A DNA stretch of 52,789 nt from Variibacter sp. (GCA_019689555.1 JADGHE010000020.1:1-52789), one strand, 5' to 3'. Counted from the stretch's first letter, positions 8,781 through 19,541 are shown. A program made the numbers and translations. The notes: generated from the sequence alone by a model not told the origin.

Positions 8781-9356
8781 ATGAGCGATACGCGAAACCT
8801 GTCTCCCGGCCTCAAGCTCGCGCTCGATTTCGGGCCCCTCCTGGTGTTCTTTCTCGGCAATGCGCGGGCGGGAATCTACGCCGGCACGGGCCTGTTCATG
8901 GCTGCGGTGCTGATCGCGCTCGCCGTCTCCTACCATCTCACGCGGCGCCTGCCGGTGATGACCGTCGTCTCGGCGGCCGTGGTGCTCGTCTTCGGCGCAC
9001 TCACGCTGTGGCTGCGGGACGAGACCTTCATCAAGGTCAAGCCGACGATCATCTACGGGCTGTTCGGGACGGTGCTGCTCGCGGGGCTTCTGATGCGCAG
9101 GCCGCTGCTCGCGATGGTGCTCGACGCCGTGTTCGATCTCGACGAGGACGGCTGGCGCAAGCTCACGCTGCGGTGGGCCCTGTTCTTCTTCGCGCTCGCG
9201 GCGCTCAATGAGTTCGTCTGGCGCACCCAGTCGACCGACGTGTGGGTGAGCTTCAAGACCTTCGCCGTCCTGCCGTTGACCTTCGTCTTCGCGGCCCTGC
9301 AGTATCCGCTGCTGCAGCGACATGCGAGGACTCGCGAGTCCTCGCTGCCGGAGTAG
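8781..9356 (+). CDS. yciB: septation protein A / YciB (IspZ family) membrane protein
   Basis: A 191-residue inner-membrane protein with about five transmembrane helices, of the YciB/IspZ family tied to cell-envelope synthesis and septation. Diagnostic stretches are [16 protein letters not shown] near the start, [16 protein letters not shown], the [20 protein letters not shown] block, and [25 protein letters not shown] lies before ATG 8781. It is divergent from proA. The last codons sit in a perfect inverted repeat (9324-9345). Confidence 0.92.
   Translation: MSDTRNLSPGLKLALDFGPLLVFFLGNARAGIYAGTGLFMAAVLIALAVSYHLTRRLPVMTVVSAAVVLVFGALTLWLRDETFIKVKPTIIYGLFGTVLLAGLLMRRPLLAMVLDAVFDLDEDGWRKLTLRWALFFFALAALNEFVWRTQSTDVWVSFKTFAVLPLTFVFAALQYPLLQRHARTRESSLPE
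9324..9345. repeat. 22-base perfect inverted repeat at the end of yciB
   Basis: GCGAGGACT (9324-9332), spacer CGCG, AGTCCTCGC (9337-9345). It lies inside the last codons of yciB, facing the convergent DUF892 gene whose stop is 29 bases on. It could be a bidirectional terminator hairpin, although there is no U tract on either side. Confidence 0.55.
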
Positions 9357-9373
9357 CTCGGCGGCGCCGACAA

Positions 9374-9877
9374 TCAGGCCGCCCGGCGATTGATCTTCGA
9401 TTCCGCCATGTCGGTCAGCTTCTTGTCCGCCGCCTTCTCCTCGTCGAGATTGTTCTGCAGCGGAGCGACGAGCTCGCGACGGCCCATCTGCTCCGCCCAG
9501 GCGATGAGCGTGCCGTAGCGCGTGATCTCGTAGTGCTCCACCGCCTGCGCCGCCGCGATCAATGCGGCGTCGAGCACCTGCTTGTCATCGACGTCGCCGG
9601 CGACGTCGCTCGCTTCCTCGATGATGCCGTCGATGGCGGGGCAGTCCACGCCCTCGGGTTGCCGTCCGCACATCTGGAAGACTTGGTTCAGCCGACCGAT
9701 CTGCTGCTTCGTCTCCTCGAGATGGGCGCGGAGCCCCTGCTGAAGCTGCGGATCTGACGCCTTCTCGATCATGTCGGGCAGCGCCTTCGTGATCTGGTTC
9801 TCCGCGTAATAGATGTCCCGCAGCGTGTGCATGAAGAGGTCGTCCATCGTTTTGATGTCGCTTGAGAACAGGCCCAT
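9374..9877 (-). CDS. YciE/YciF-type ferritin-like protein (DUF892)
   Basis: A 167-residue four-helix ferritin-like protein of the DUF892/YciF family, which is usually stress-induced and may bind a di-iron centre. Family stretches are DLFMHTLRDIYYAENQITKALP at the N-terminus, HLEETKQQIGRLNQVF, DAALIAAAQAVEHYEITRYG and the final DEEKAADKKLTDMAE. The Glu/His residues in AENQ, HLEET, QAVEHYE and DEEK are the likely metal ligands. AAGGA precedes ATG 9877. Function is known only in outline (general stress response). The gene stands alone, convergent with yciB. Confidence 0.9.
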   Translation of the reverse strand: MGLFSSDIKTMDDLFMHTLRDIYYAENQITKALPDMIEKASDPQLQQGLRAHLEETKQQIGRLNQVFQMCGRQPEGVDCPAIDGIIEEASDVAGDVDDKQVLDAALIAAAQAVEHYEITRYGTLIAWAEQMGRRELVAPLQNNLDEEKAADKKLTDMAESKINRRAA

Positions 9878-9988
9878 GGCATGATTCCTTGGTGCTGATT
9901 TGCGGAATGGAACGGCCCCGGCGCGGCGCGCCCGGCCGACTACCTACCCCAACGTGCGAGCCGCCGCGTCTGTTCCGGGAGGGAGGGG

Positions 9989-10594
9989 CTAGCGGAGCTT
10001 TTCGATCGCGGGCTTGAGCGTGCGGGCGAGATTGTCCGGGTTGATCGGTCCCACGAGCTTGAAGGCGATGCGGCCCTCGCGGTCGATCAGGAAGGTCTCG
10101 GGAACCCCATAGACGCCCCACTCGATCGAGGCGCGGCCGTTGCGATCGACGCCGACGGCCTGAAACGGGTTGCCGTAACGGCCGAGGAACCGGCGCGCGT
10201 TTTCCGGCTCGTCCTTGTAGTTGATGCCGACGATGCGGAGGTTTTTGTCCTGCGCGAGCTGCAGGAGCAGCGGCGCCTCGTCGTGACACGGCACGCACCA
10301 CGAGGCCCATACGTTGACCAGCGTGACCGCGCCCTTGAACGTCGCGGGGTCGAGCCCCGGCACTTCGGCGCCGTCGCGCTGCAGGCCGGGCAGCGGCGGC
10401 AGCACGGTGGCCGGCGCGGGCCGTCCGATGAGCGCCGAGGGAAGGCGCGAGGGATCGCCCGACCACAGCCGCACGAGAAACAACGCGGCGAGCACTGCAA
10501 ACGCGGCGAGCGGCAGCGCCAGCAGCCAGCGCCGGCGGGAGGCGCGCAGCTCTTCGCCCGTGTCTTCGCCCGTGCGCTTGTCCGCACCGCTCAT
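9989..10594 (-). CDS. ccmG: cytochrome c biogenesis thiol:disulfide interchange protein CcmG/DsbE
   Basis: A 201-residue membrane-anchored thioredoxin-like protein that reduces apocytochrome c so heme can be attached. An anchor helix lies at about residues 23-43. The redox motif is WASWCVPC, with Cys100 and Cys103, followed by IVGINYKDEPENA, the family NPFQAVGVDRNGRASIEWGVYGVPETF with the cis-Pro, and LIDREGRIAFKLVGPI. The start overlaps the ccmD stop by ATGA (10591-10594). It is the last gene of the leftward ccmABCDG operon. Confidence 0.96.
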   Translation of the reverse strand: MSGADKRTGEDTGEELRASRRRWLLALPLAAFAVLAALFLVRLWSGDPSRLPSALIGRPAPATVLPPLPGLQRDGAEVPGLDPATFKGAVTLVNVWASWCVPCHDEAPLLLQLAQDKNLRIVGINYKDEPENARRFLGRYGNPFQAVGVDRNGRASIEWGVYGVPETFLIDREGRIAFKLVGPINPDNLARTLKPAIEKLR

Positions 10595-10770
10595 GCGGGG
10601 CGCTCCTCGCGCGTTGCCGAGCGGCGCCGGACGCCCTGCGCCTCAAGCTCCGCGAGCAGGCGGCGCTGGAGGCGGTGATCCGCCACGATCCACACGAGGA
10701 GGCCGGCGACGACGAGCGCCGCGACCGCATAGGCGGCGAGGATGAAGCCGGCGTGGGGCCCGAGCGCCAT
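10591..10770 (-). CDS. ccmD: heme exporter protein CcmD
   Basis: A 59-residue small membrane protein that releases holo-CcmE from the CcmABC complex. It has one transmembrane helix (GFILAAYAVAALVVAGLLVWIV) followed by a basic cytoplasmic tail, the standard CcmD build. ATG 10770 lies 2 bases past the ccmC stop, and the end overlaps ccmG by ATGA. The call rests on position plus topology, since CcmD sequences are poorly conserved. Confidence 0.9.
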   Translation of the reverse strand: MALGPHAGFILAAYAVAALVVAGLLVWIVADHRLQRRLLAELEAQGVRRRSATREERPA

Positions 10771-10772
10771 GG

Positions 10773-11510
10773 TCACGCCCGCTGCGCCGCCTGCGCCTGC
10801 ATGATGCGCAGCGCGCGCACCCGCCGGCGGAGGATTTCGTTGCGCATGGCCGCGAGCTGCACGACCGCGAACAGGAGCGTGAAGGCGAGCGCCATCACCA
10901 TCAGCGGCCACAGCAGGCTCGGGTCGATCGTGGGACCGCCGAGGCGAAACACCGAGGCCGGCTGGTGCAGCGTGTTCCACCAGTCGACCGAAAACTTGAT
11001 GATCGGCAGATTGATCGCGCCCACGAGCGTCAGCACCGCGACGAGCCGCCCGGCGCGGGCGGGATCCTCGACCGCGCGCCACAGCGCGAGCAGGCCGAGA
11101 TACATGAGGAACAGCACCAGCATGGAGGTGAGCCGCGCATCCCACACCCAGTAGGCGCCCCACATCGGCCGCCCCCACAAGGCGCCGGTGACGAGGCACA
11201 GGAACGTGAAGGCGGCCCCGATGGGCGCGGCGCTGCGGGCCGCGACGTCGGCGAGCGGATGCCGCCACACCAGCGTGCCGAGTGCCGCGAGGCTCATCAG
11301 CGCCCAGGCGGCCATGCCGAGCCAGGCCGCGGGCACATGCACGAACATGATCTTCACGGTCGCGCCCTGCTGGTAGTCGTCGGGCGCGACGAACCAGGCG
11401 AGATAGAGCCCGGCCGCGAAGGCGGCCGCCGCCGCGCCCGCGAGCCAGGGCAGCGCGCGCTCGGCGAAGGCGAGAAAGCGCGTCGGATTGGCGAGGTCGA
11501 TCAGGGCCAT
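10773..11510 (-). CDS. ccmC: heme ABC transporter permease CcmC
   Basis: A 245-residue inner-membrane protein with about six helices that presents heme to CcmE. The tryptophan-rich WWD heme-handling motif is clear (WGAYWVWDARLTSMLVLFL), with conserved His residues in MFVHVPAAW and NTLHQPAS on either side. The ATG at 11510 gives MALIDLANPTRFL; an upstream in-frame ATG adds only a basic 13-residue stretch. It lies 72 bases after ccmB and 2 bases before ccmD. Confidence 0.96.
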   Translation of the reverse strand: MALIDLANPTRFLAFAERALPWLAGAAAAAFAAGLYLAWFVAPDDYQQGATVKIMFVHVPAAWLGMAAWALMSLAALGTLVWRHPLADVAARSAAPIGAAFTFLCLVTGALWGRPMWGAYWVWDARLTSMLVLFLMYLGLLALWRAVEDPARAGRLVAVLTLVGAINLPIIKFSVDWWNTLHQPASVFRLGGPTIDPSLLWPLMVMALAFTLLFAVVQLAAMRNEILRRRVRALRIMQAQAAQRA

Positions 11511-11582
11511 GGGCACCGTCTTCTTATTGGCGCAGCGCTTGGCGCGCAATGCGGCGGAGCGGCCGCCGCGCGCCCCGCGCCT

Positions 11583-12278
11583 TCACTCCATCCCGTGGCG
11601 CAGCGCGGCCGCGGCGGCGAAGGGGCCGACGACGAGGCCCACGAGGGTGAGCGCGCACAGGATCATGAACGGGGGGCCGAAGGGCACGGGGCCCACCACG
11701 GCGGCGTTGGAGGCCGAGACGCCGAAGATCAGCACGGGAACGGCGAGCGGCAGCACCAGGATGGGCAGCAGCAGGCCGCCCCGCCGCAGCGTCACCGCAA
11801 GGCCCGCCCCGACGAGCCCGATGAAGGTAAGCGCCGGCGTGCCGGCGAGCAGGGTCAGAGCCACGGCCCCCATGGCGGCGGGTTCGATGTCGAGCAGCAG
11901 GCCGAGCAGCGGCGCGGCGAGGACCAGCGGCAGGCCCGTGGCCAGCCATTGCGCCGCCGCCTTGACGGCGAGGGCGAGTTCGAGCGGGGGGCGCGCCAGG
12001 AGCAGGAGGTCGAGCGAGCCGTCCTCGTAGTCGGAGGCGAGCAGACGGTCGAGCGCGAGCAGGTTCGCGAGCAGCGCGCCGAGCCACAGCATGGCGGGGC
12101 CGATGCGCCTCAGCAGCGCGAGGTCGGGCCCGACCGCGAACGGCACCAGGGTCACGACCGCCAGAAAGAACAAAACCCCCATCAGGGCGCCGCCGCCGAT
12201 GCGCACCGCAAGACGCAGGTCGCGCACCAGAAGCGCGGCCAGGGCCGACGCCAGGCTCGGGCCGGCGGGCGAGATCAT
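11583..12278 (-). CDS. ccmB: heme exporter protein CcmB
   Basis: A 231-residue membrane subunit of the CcmAB ABC transporter needed to free heme-loaded CcmE. It has about six transmembrane helices. Family residues include LLVRDLRLAVRIGG near the N-terminus, FAVGPDLALLRRIGPAMLWLGA, the LASDYEDGSLDLLLL cytoplasmic loop and LAGTPALTFIGLVGAGL. It starts at ATG 12278, overlapping the ccmA stop by ATGA. Confidence 0.95.
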   Translation of the reverse strand: MISPAGPSLASALAALLVRDLRLAVRIGGGALMGVLFFLAVVTLVPFAVGPDLALLRRIGPAMLWLGALLANLLALDRLLASDYEDGSLDLLLLARPPLELALAVKAAAQWLATGLPLVLAAPLLGLLLDIEPAAMGAVALTLLAGTPALTFIGLVGAGLAVTLRRGGLLLPILVLPLAVPVLIFGVSASNAAVVGPVPFGPPFMILCALTLVGLVVGPFAAAAALRHGME

Positions 12279-12883
12279 GGCGCCTCCCCGAGGCGCAGCG
12301 CCTGCGCCCCCTCCAGGCCGAGCGGCACGTGGGTCGCGACGACGATCAGCCCGCCGCGGCCGAGATGCTCCCGCATCAGGCCGGCAAAGCGCGCGTGGGC
12401 GGCCGCATCGAGCGCCGCCGTGGGCTCGTCGAGCAGCCAGACGGGGCGGCCGACGGCCACGAGCCGCGCGAGCGACAGGCGCCGGCGCTGGCCAGCCGAA
12501 AGATAGGCCGCGGGCAGATGCGCAAGCCCGCCAAGCCCCACGGCCGCGAGCGAATCGTGCACGTCCCGCCCCTGCACGCCGCCGTAAAAGCGGGCCCAGA
12601 ACGCCAGGTTCTCGGCGACCGTGAGCGAGGGCTTCACCGGATCGAGGTGGCCGACGAAGTGCGCCTGTTCGGCAAGGGTGAGCTCGGGGTCCGCGCCCAA
12701 GAGCGCCGCCTGCCCCTCCGCGAGCCGCACCAGGCCCGCGAGCGCGCGCAGCAGCGAGGACTTTCCCGCCCCGTTCGGGCCGGTGACCACCAGCGCCTCG
12801 CCGGCGCGGACCCTGAAGCCGATCCCGGCGAAGACCTCGCGCCCTCCGCGGACGCAGCGCAACCGGTCGGCCACCAGTTCCAT
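12275..12883 (-). CDS. ccmA: heme exporter ATP-binding protein CcmA
   Basis: A 202-residue ABC ATPase that powers CcmBC in cytochrome c maturation. Walker A is GPNGAGKSSL (about residues 36-45), the signature is LSAGQRRRLSLARL, and Walker B is PVWLLDEPTAALD. The short length and the FVGHLDPVKPSLTVAENL region fit CcmA. It is the first gene of ccmABCDG and is divergent from acnA; 12884-13152 must hold both promoters. Confidence 0.96.
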   Translation of the reverse strand: MELVADRLRCVRGGREVFAGIGFRVRAGEALVVTGPNGAGKSSLLRALAGLVRLAEGQAALLGADPELTLAEQAHFVGHLDPVKPSLTVAENLAFWARFYGGVQGRDVHDSLAAVGLGGLAHLPAAYLSAGQRRRLSLARLVAVGRPVWLLDEPTAALDAAAHARFAGLMREHLGRGGLIVVATHVPLGLEGAQALRLGEAP

Positions 12884-12943
12884 TGTAAGCGATAACTCCT
12901 TATTGACCGCCGGAAAGCCCCGAATCCGTCGATCGCCGGGACC

Positions 12944-12959
12944 TTGAACCGCGGTTCAA
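12944..12959. promoter_or_regulatory. 16-bp perfect palindrome in the ccmA-acnA divergent promoter region
   Basis: TTGAACCGCGGTTCAA, perfectly symmetric, 61 bases before ccmA and 194 bases before acnA. The half-site TTGA is spaced by 8 bases, so it does not fit the FNR/FixK TTGA-N6-TCAA pattern. A plus-strand T-rich run (TTCTTTTT) follows at 12960. It may be an operator for a dimeric regulator of heme export and/or aconitase; the regulator is unknown. Confidence 0.4.
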
Positions 12960-13152
12960 TTCTTTTTACGTGAAGCGGCGGCGGCGCCGCGCGTCAGACA
13001 TATAGCAGAGGGCGCAAAAAGACCTTATAAGCCGGTGCGTCGCCACGTCGCTTCTCCAGTCCAGGACAAACACGCGCCTGGCGCGGGGAGCGAGACGGCT
13101 GGCGCATGGCATCAATGTCGCCAGCGGCTCCCCCGAGACCGAAAGAACAGCC

Positions 13153-15858
<2,706 letters not shown>

Positions 15859-16238
15859 AGCGTTTCGCCTCGAGTGGAGGCGGCGCCTCCCGCACGCGGC
15901 ACAACGCGCAAGCGCTGCGCCGCAGATGCGGGACGCCGCTTCACCAGTCGCCCAGAAACGGGGACCCGATGCAGCGGATACCCCAAAACCGGGGCGGCGG
16001 ATCAGCGGCGCGCCATGGCGCTGCGCTCCCGTGCCGCGCCGCATCCGGGGCACGCAGATCGCGCGTTTTTGCTCATTCGCAATTCGCTCTCTAGACGCGC
16101 GCCTGTCGGCGGGCCGAGGTATCGGAGTATTTGCGACCCCGGCGGGCCGGCCTGCGGCGTCCTCCTCTCACCGCAAAGTGAGTGGCTGACGCGGCGAACC
16201 GGATTTAATGAAATCGCAAACGCAGAATGAGGCGAGCC
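15859..16238. other. intergenic region between acnA and the DUF1223 gene
   Basis: 380 bases without a convincing gene. Just past the acnA stop is a small hairpin (GGAGGC 15876-15881 with GCCTCC 15885-15890) that could help termination, without a U tract. The AGAGCGTTTCGCCTCGAGTGG beginning at 15857 loosely resembles the AGAGCGTTTTCGAGCGAAGTGG-type intergenic mosaic elements of Rhizobiales, from memory only. The right edge carries the ribosome site of the next gene. Confidence 0.4.
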
Positions 16239-17057
16239 ATGCCTCGCGCGGCGGCGTGCGGTGGAATCGCGAAAGGACGTCGTTCTGCGACGCTGGCCGT
16301 GGCCGGCGCCGCGGGCCTGTTGGGGCTCCTTCTCGGCTCGGGACACGCGGACCCTTCCACCAATGCGGGCCTGATGCAGACCGGCGCGGCGGAGCCGCGC
16401 GCGGTCATCGAACTGTTCACGAGCCAGGGCTGCTCCTCCTGCCCGCCCGCCGACCAGATGATTGCCGAGCTTGCCGTTGACCGCTCGCTCATCGCCATGA
16501 GCGTGCCGATCGACTACTGGGACTATCTCGGCTGGAAGGATACGCTCGCCTCTCCGCGCCACACCGCGCGCCAGCGCGGCTATGCGGCGCGGCGCGGGGA
16601 CCGCGAGGTCTACACGCCGCAGGTCGTCGTCAACGGCGTCACGCAGGCGCTCGGCAGCGACCGCAAGGCGATCGAGGAGGCGATCGTGGTCAGCCATGCG
16701 CGCCCCGGAACCTTGACCGTGCCGGTGAAGATCGCCGCGAAGGGCGATCAGATGGAAGTGACAATCAGCCCGAAGGACGAAACGGGCAACGAAGGCGAGG
16801 TGTGGATCTGCGCGCTCGCGAAAGCGGTTCCGGTCGCCATTGCGCGCGGCGAGAACCGCGGACGCACCGTCACCTACCACAACGTGGTGCGGCGCTGGGT
16901 CCGCCTCGGCAAGTGGTCCGGCGCGGGGCAGAGCTTCACGGTCGCGAAGAACGAGGTCGACGGCGCCGGCATCGACTCCGTCGCGGTGCTGGTCCAGGCC
17001 GGCAACGTCGAAAATCCGGGGCCGATCTTCGGCGCGGCGACGATGGCGCTACGCTGA
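16239..17057 (+). CDS. DUF1223 thioredoxin-fold secreted protein
   Basis: A 272-residue exported protein of the DUF1223 family, which has a thioredoxin-like fold. An N-terminal hydrophobic signal lies at about residues 17-36. The core begins at AVIELFTSQGCSSCPPADQM with a CxxC pair (Cys65, Cys68), then PIDYWDYLGWKDTLASP, QRGYAARRGDREVYTPQVVVNG, and a C-terminal beta-rich half. ATG 16239 is preferred because GAGG lies 6 bases before it, while the ATG at 16227 has none. The gene commonly follows acnA in Rhizobiales. A role in periplasmic thiol chemistry is plausible but not shown. Confidence 0.9.
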   Translation: MPRAAACGGIAKGRRSATLAVAGAAGLLGLLLGSGHADPSTNAGLMQTGAAEPRAVIELFTSQGCSSCPPADQMIAELAVDRSLIAMSVPIDYWDYLGWKDTLASPRHTARQRGYAARRGDREVYTPQVVVNGVTQALGSDRKAIEEAIVVSHARPGTLTVPVKIAAKGDQMEVTISPKDETGNEGEVWICALAKAVPVAIARGENRGRTVTYHNVVRRWVRLGKWSGAGQSFTVAKNEVDGAGIDSVAVLVQAGNVENPGPIFGAATMALR

Positions 17058-17146
17058 GGGCGCTGCGGCGCTCCGGCGGCGCGGGCACGGCCGCGCAAGA
17101 CCCCGCGCTGGTTGGGAAATGCCGCACGGGCCGCACGGCCGCGCGC

Positions 17147-17173
17147 AAAAAAAAAGCCGGCGCGAAGCCGGCT
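17147..17173 (-). terminator. strong intrinsic terminator on the minus strand
   Basis: The minus strand reads AGCCGGC-TTCGC-GCCGGCT followed by an unbroken run of nine T (17155 down to 17147). The stem is 17155-17161 with 17167-17173. No minus-strand protein gene lies upstream before the plus-strand DUF2794 gene, so the transcript it ends must come from within 17174-17560. Confidence 0.85.
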
Positions 17174-17340
17174 AACCCCAAAGAATGATCGGGGCGTGAG
17201 GACTGAAGTGTAAGGGCCCGGTTCCTTCGAACCCCGGGGGGCTTGGGGGGCTGAGGAATCCGGTGCTCGACGAACCGGGCCCTGAGCCTTGGTTTATCGC
17301 AGGCAAGCGCGGCGCGGCGTGGGCCGAAATCAGGCCGGAT
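17147..17340 (-). ncRNA. candidate structured small RNA ending at the 17147 terminator
   Basis: The intergenic stretch 17058-17563 holds no protein gene. Its minus strand contains a long hairpin: an 11-bp perfect stem GGGCCCGGTTC/GAACCGGGCCC (17272-17282 with 17214-17224), extendable through TCGA/TCGA inside. An outer helix CCAAGG/CTTTGG (17287-17292 with 17178-17183) encloses an asymmetric internal loop, and a canonical terminator follows. An AT-rich patch (minus-strand AAAAAATCATAAT, around 17341-17353) could be the promoter -10 region. Predicted length is about 170-195 bases, with an approximate 5' end. The rod with a central bubble recalls 6S RNA, but I could not match 6S sequence motifs, so I leave it unnamed. 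Confidence 0.5.
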
Positions 17341-17563
17341 TATGATTTTTTCCGTCGAAGCCGACGCGCTGCGCAGACCCCGCTGGCCGCAAGGCCGCCG
17401 CGCGGAGCGGCTGCGCACGGATCGTCGGTCAAACGGGCGGTTCGCGCGCGGCGCGCTCCTCGCGCGGGGAGTCCTTGCTTCGCCTGCGTCCAATGGCCGC
17501 GGCGGCTCTTGCGGGGGCGGAGCGGCGGCGCAATCATGCAGCTCCCATGACAGGAGGCGCCGC

Positions 17564-17947
17564 ATGACGTTTGGGCCCGGCGAAATCGAACCAAGCGAAT
17601 GGAAGGGGGGCGAACCCCACGGCGTCGCCGCGCCAGCAGCCCCCCGCCAGCGAGTCACCTTCGATCGCGCTGAACTCGACCGCATCTTCAACCTTTATGG
17701 CCGCAAGGTCGCCGCGGGCGAGTGGCGCGACTACGCCATCGACTTCCTCAAGGATCGCGCGGTGTTCTCGGTGTTCCGGCGGGCGTCCGAAATGCCGATC
17801 TACCGTATCGAGAAGAACCCGCGGCTCGCGCGCCGCCAAGGCGCCTACAGCGTGGTCTCGGTCACGGGCATGATTCTCAAGCGCGGGCACGAGCTCGACC
17901 GCGTGCTGCGCGCGCTCGACCGCCCGCTGCGGCTGGTCGCCGGTTAA
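17564..17947 (+). CDS. DUF2794 domain-containing protein
   Basis: A 127-residue cytosolic protein of the alphaproteobacterial DUF2794 family, function unknown. The conserved core runs from about residue 31: VTFDRAELDRIFNLYGRKVA, GEWRDYAIDFLKDRAVFSVFRR, then MPIYRIEKNPRLARRQGAYSVV and HELDRVLRALDRPLRL. The N-terminal 28 residues are Pro/Gly-rich and variable. AGGAGG at 17552-17557 fixes ATG 17564 over longer upstream frames. It follows acnA and DUF1223 in the order seen in Rhizobiales. Confidence 0.92.
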   Translation: MTFGPGEIEPSEWKGGEPHGVAAPAAPRQRVTFDRAELDRIFNLYGRKVAAGEWRDYAIDFLKDRAVFSVFRRASEMPIYRIEKNPRLARRQGAYSVVSVTGMILKRGHELDRVLRALDRPLRLVAG

Positions 17948-18024
17948 GGAAGGCCCGGCCGGCCGGCGGCGACGCGCCCCCCGGGGCTGCGTGGCCCCGC
18001 CAGGCCGGCGGCGAGGGCGGAGCT

Positions 18025-18552
18025 TCAAGGGGGCGTCGCGGCTCCCTCGCCGAGGGCACGCTGCATGATCACCGTGTCGAGCCAGCGGTTGAACTTGTAG
18101 CCCACCGCCTCGATCGCCCCGATCATGCGGAAGCCGAGCACGCGGTGCAGCTCGATCGAGGGCTTCTGCGCGGAGGAATCGCCGATAACGGCGATCATCT
18201 GGCGGAAGCCGCGCGCCGCGCTCGCCGCGATCAGCTCCGCGAGCAGGGCGCGGCCGATGCCCAGGCGCTGCGCCTCCGGCGCGACATAGACCGAATCCTC
18301 GACGCTGTAGCGGTAGGCGAGCCGGGGCCGGTAGGGCCCGGCATAGGCGTAGCCGGCGACGGCGCCGCCGCGTTCCGCCACGAGATAGGGGTAGCCTCCG
18401 TCGAGCAGCGTGCGCTGGCGGCGGGCCATCTCGGCTTCGTCGGGCGGATCGATTTCGAAGGAGGCGGTGCCGTAGCGCACCGCGTGTTCGTAGATTCGCG
18501 TGATCGCAGCAATGTCGACCGGCGTGGCCGGGCGGATCAGAATGTCGGACAT
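18025..18552 (-). CDS. GNAT N-acetyltransferase (phosphinothricin acetyltransferase-like)
   Basis: A 175-residue acetyl-CoA-dependent acyltransferase. The opening IRPATPVDIAAITRIYEHAV, TASFEIDPPDEAEM and YAYAGPYRPRLAYRYSVEDSVYV are characteristic of the phosphinothricin/methionine sulfoximine acetyltransferase (Pat/YncA) subgroup. The acetyl-CoA P-loop is QRLGIGRAL at about 95-103, followed by GDSSAQKPSIELHRVLGFRMIG. The substrate could be an amino-acid analogue such as methionine sulfone. The gene is convergent with the DUF2794 gene. It may be read from the Bax-inhibitor gene upstream, but a terminator separates them. Confidence 0.9.
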   Translation of the reverse strand: MSDILIRPATPVDIAAITRIYEHAVRYGTASFEIDPPDEAEMARRQRTLLDGGYPYLVAERGGAVAGYAYAGPYRPRLAYRYSVEDSVYVAPEAQRLGIGRALLAELIAASAARGFRQMIAVIGDSSAQKPSIELHRVLGFRMIGAIEAVGYKFNRWLDTVIMQRALGEGAATPP

Positions 18553-18610
18553 GGGCGAGACCCGTCTGAGGCTCCCCGGCCGTTCATTTCTACCCGGCGG
18601 TCCCACCAAC

Positions 18611-18637
18611 GCAAAGGCCCCGGACGATGCCGGGGCC
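18611..18637 (-). terminator. terminator after the Bax-inhibitor-1 family gene
   Basis: GGCCCCGG (18616-18623) pairs with CCGGGGCC (18630-18637) across a 6-base loop. On the minus strand it is followed by TTTGCG. It lies 32 bases past the stop of the 18669-19478 gene. Confidence 0.6.
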
Positions 18638-18668
18638 CTGCCTTGCGCGTCCTGCGCGGCGCGTGGCG

Positions 18669-19478
18669 CTATTCGCGCTGCCCGAACAGGTTGAGGAGCA
18701 GTGTGAACATGTTGATGAAATTCAGGTAGAGCGACAGCGCGCCCAGGATCGCCGACTTCTCCAGCACGTCGCCGTTCAGCGTGCCGTAGATGTACTCGCT
18801 CTTGAGCCGCTGCGTGTCCCACGCCGTCAGGCCGGCGAACACGAGAACGCCCACCACCGAGACGACGAACTGCAGCGCCGAGCTCTGCAGAAACAGATTC
18901 ACCAGCGAGGCGATGACGACGCCGAACAGGCCCATGATGAGGAACGAGGCCATGCCCGACAGGTCGCGCCCGGTCGTATAGCCATAGAGGCTGAGACCGC
19001 CGAAGGCCGCCGCGGTGATGAAGAACACCCGCACGATCGAGGTGTGCGTGTAGACGAGGAAGATCGACGAAAGCGACGCGCCGATGAGCGCGGCGAACAC
19101 CCAGAACAGCACCTGGGCGGCCGCCGGGCGCATGCTCTCGATGCGGAAGCTGAAGAAGAACACCAGCGCGAGCGGCGCCAGGATCACCACCCATTTGAAC
19201 GGGCTGACGAACAGGGCATATCCGAACGACGTCAGATACATGCCCTGCGCAACCCGCAGGGGCGTCCCGGAGGCGGATTGCACGGCGGCGCTGGGATCGC
19301 CTGTCACCGACAGCATGTAGATGCCGAGCGCGGCGAAGCCGGTGATGGCCAGCCCCAGCACCATGTAGTTGTAGATGCGCAGCATGTACGCGCGCAGGCC
19401 GGCATCGATTACCGTCGTTTCGGCCCGCGTCAGCGGCCGGCCATACGAGGCTGCGGCGTTGCGATCGAAGTCCGACAT
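18669..19478 (-). CDS. Bax inhibitor-1/YccA family membrane protein
   Basis: A 269-residue inner-membrane protein with seven predicted helices, of the BI-1/YccA (TMBIM) family. Bacterial members may act as pH-sensitive Ca2+ leak channels or as modulators of FtsH. Family features are the cytoplasmic start with YGRPLTRAETTVIDAGLRAYM, AALIGASLSSIFLVYTHTSI, the GYTTGRDLSGMASFLIMGLFG block and the final LYLNFINMFTLLLNLFGQRE. The ATG at 19478 is preferred to 19571 because AAAGG precedes it and MSDFDRN matches the family start. It is transcribed alone, bounded by a terminator downstream. Confidence 0.93.
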   Translation of the reverse strand: MSDFDRNAAASYGRPLTRAETTVIDAGLRAYMLRIYNYMVLGLAITGFAALGIYMLSVTGDPSAAVQSASGTPLRVAQGMYLTSFGYALFVSPFKWVVILAPLALVFFFSFRIESMRPAAAQVLFWVFAALIGASLSSIFLVYTHTSIVRVFFITAAAFGGLSLYGYTTGRDLSGMASFLIMGLFGVVIASLVNLFLQSSALQFVVSVVGVLVFAGLTAWDTQRLKSEYIYGTLNGDVLEKSAILGALSLYLNFINMFTLLLNLFGQRE

Positions 19479-19541
19479 CGTCGAAACCTTTCTTTCCACA
19501 CCGGGGCGGCTCCGCGGGAGCCTGATGTCGATCCCGGCATT

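Noticed and set aside
17174-17300. 6S RNA, tRNA or tmRNA identity for the structured minus-strand region
   Set aside because: The TTCGAA segment is not in a valid T-arm, no acceptor stem or CCA fits, and no 6S, SRP or tmRNA sequence signature could be matched by eye.
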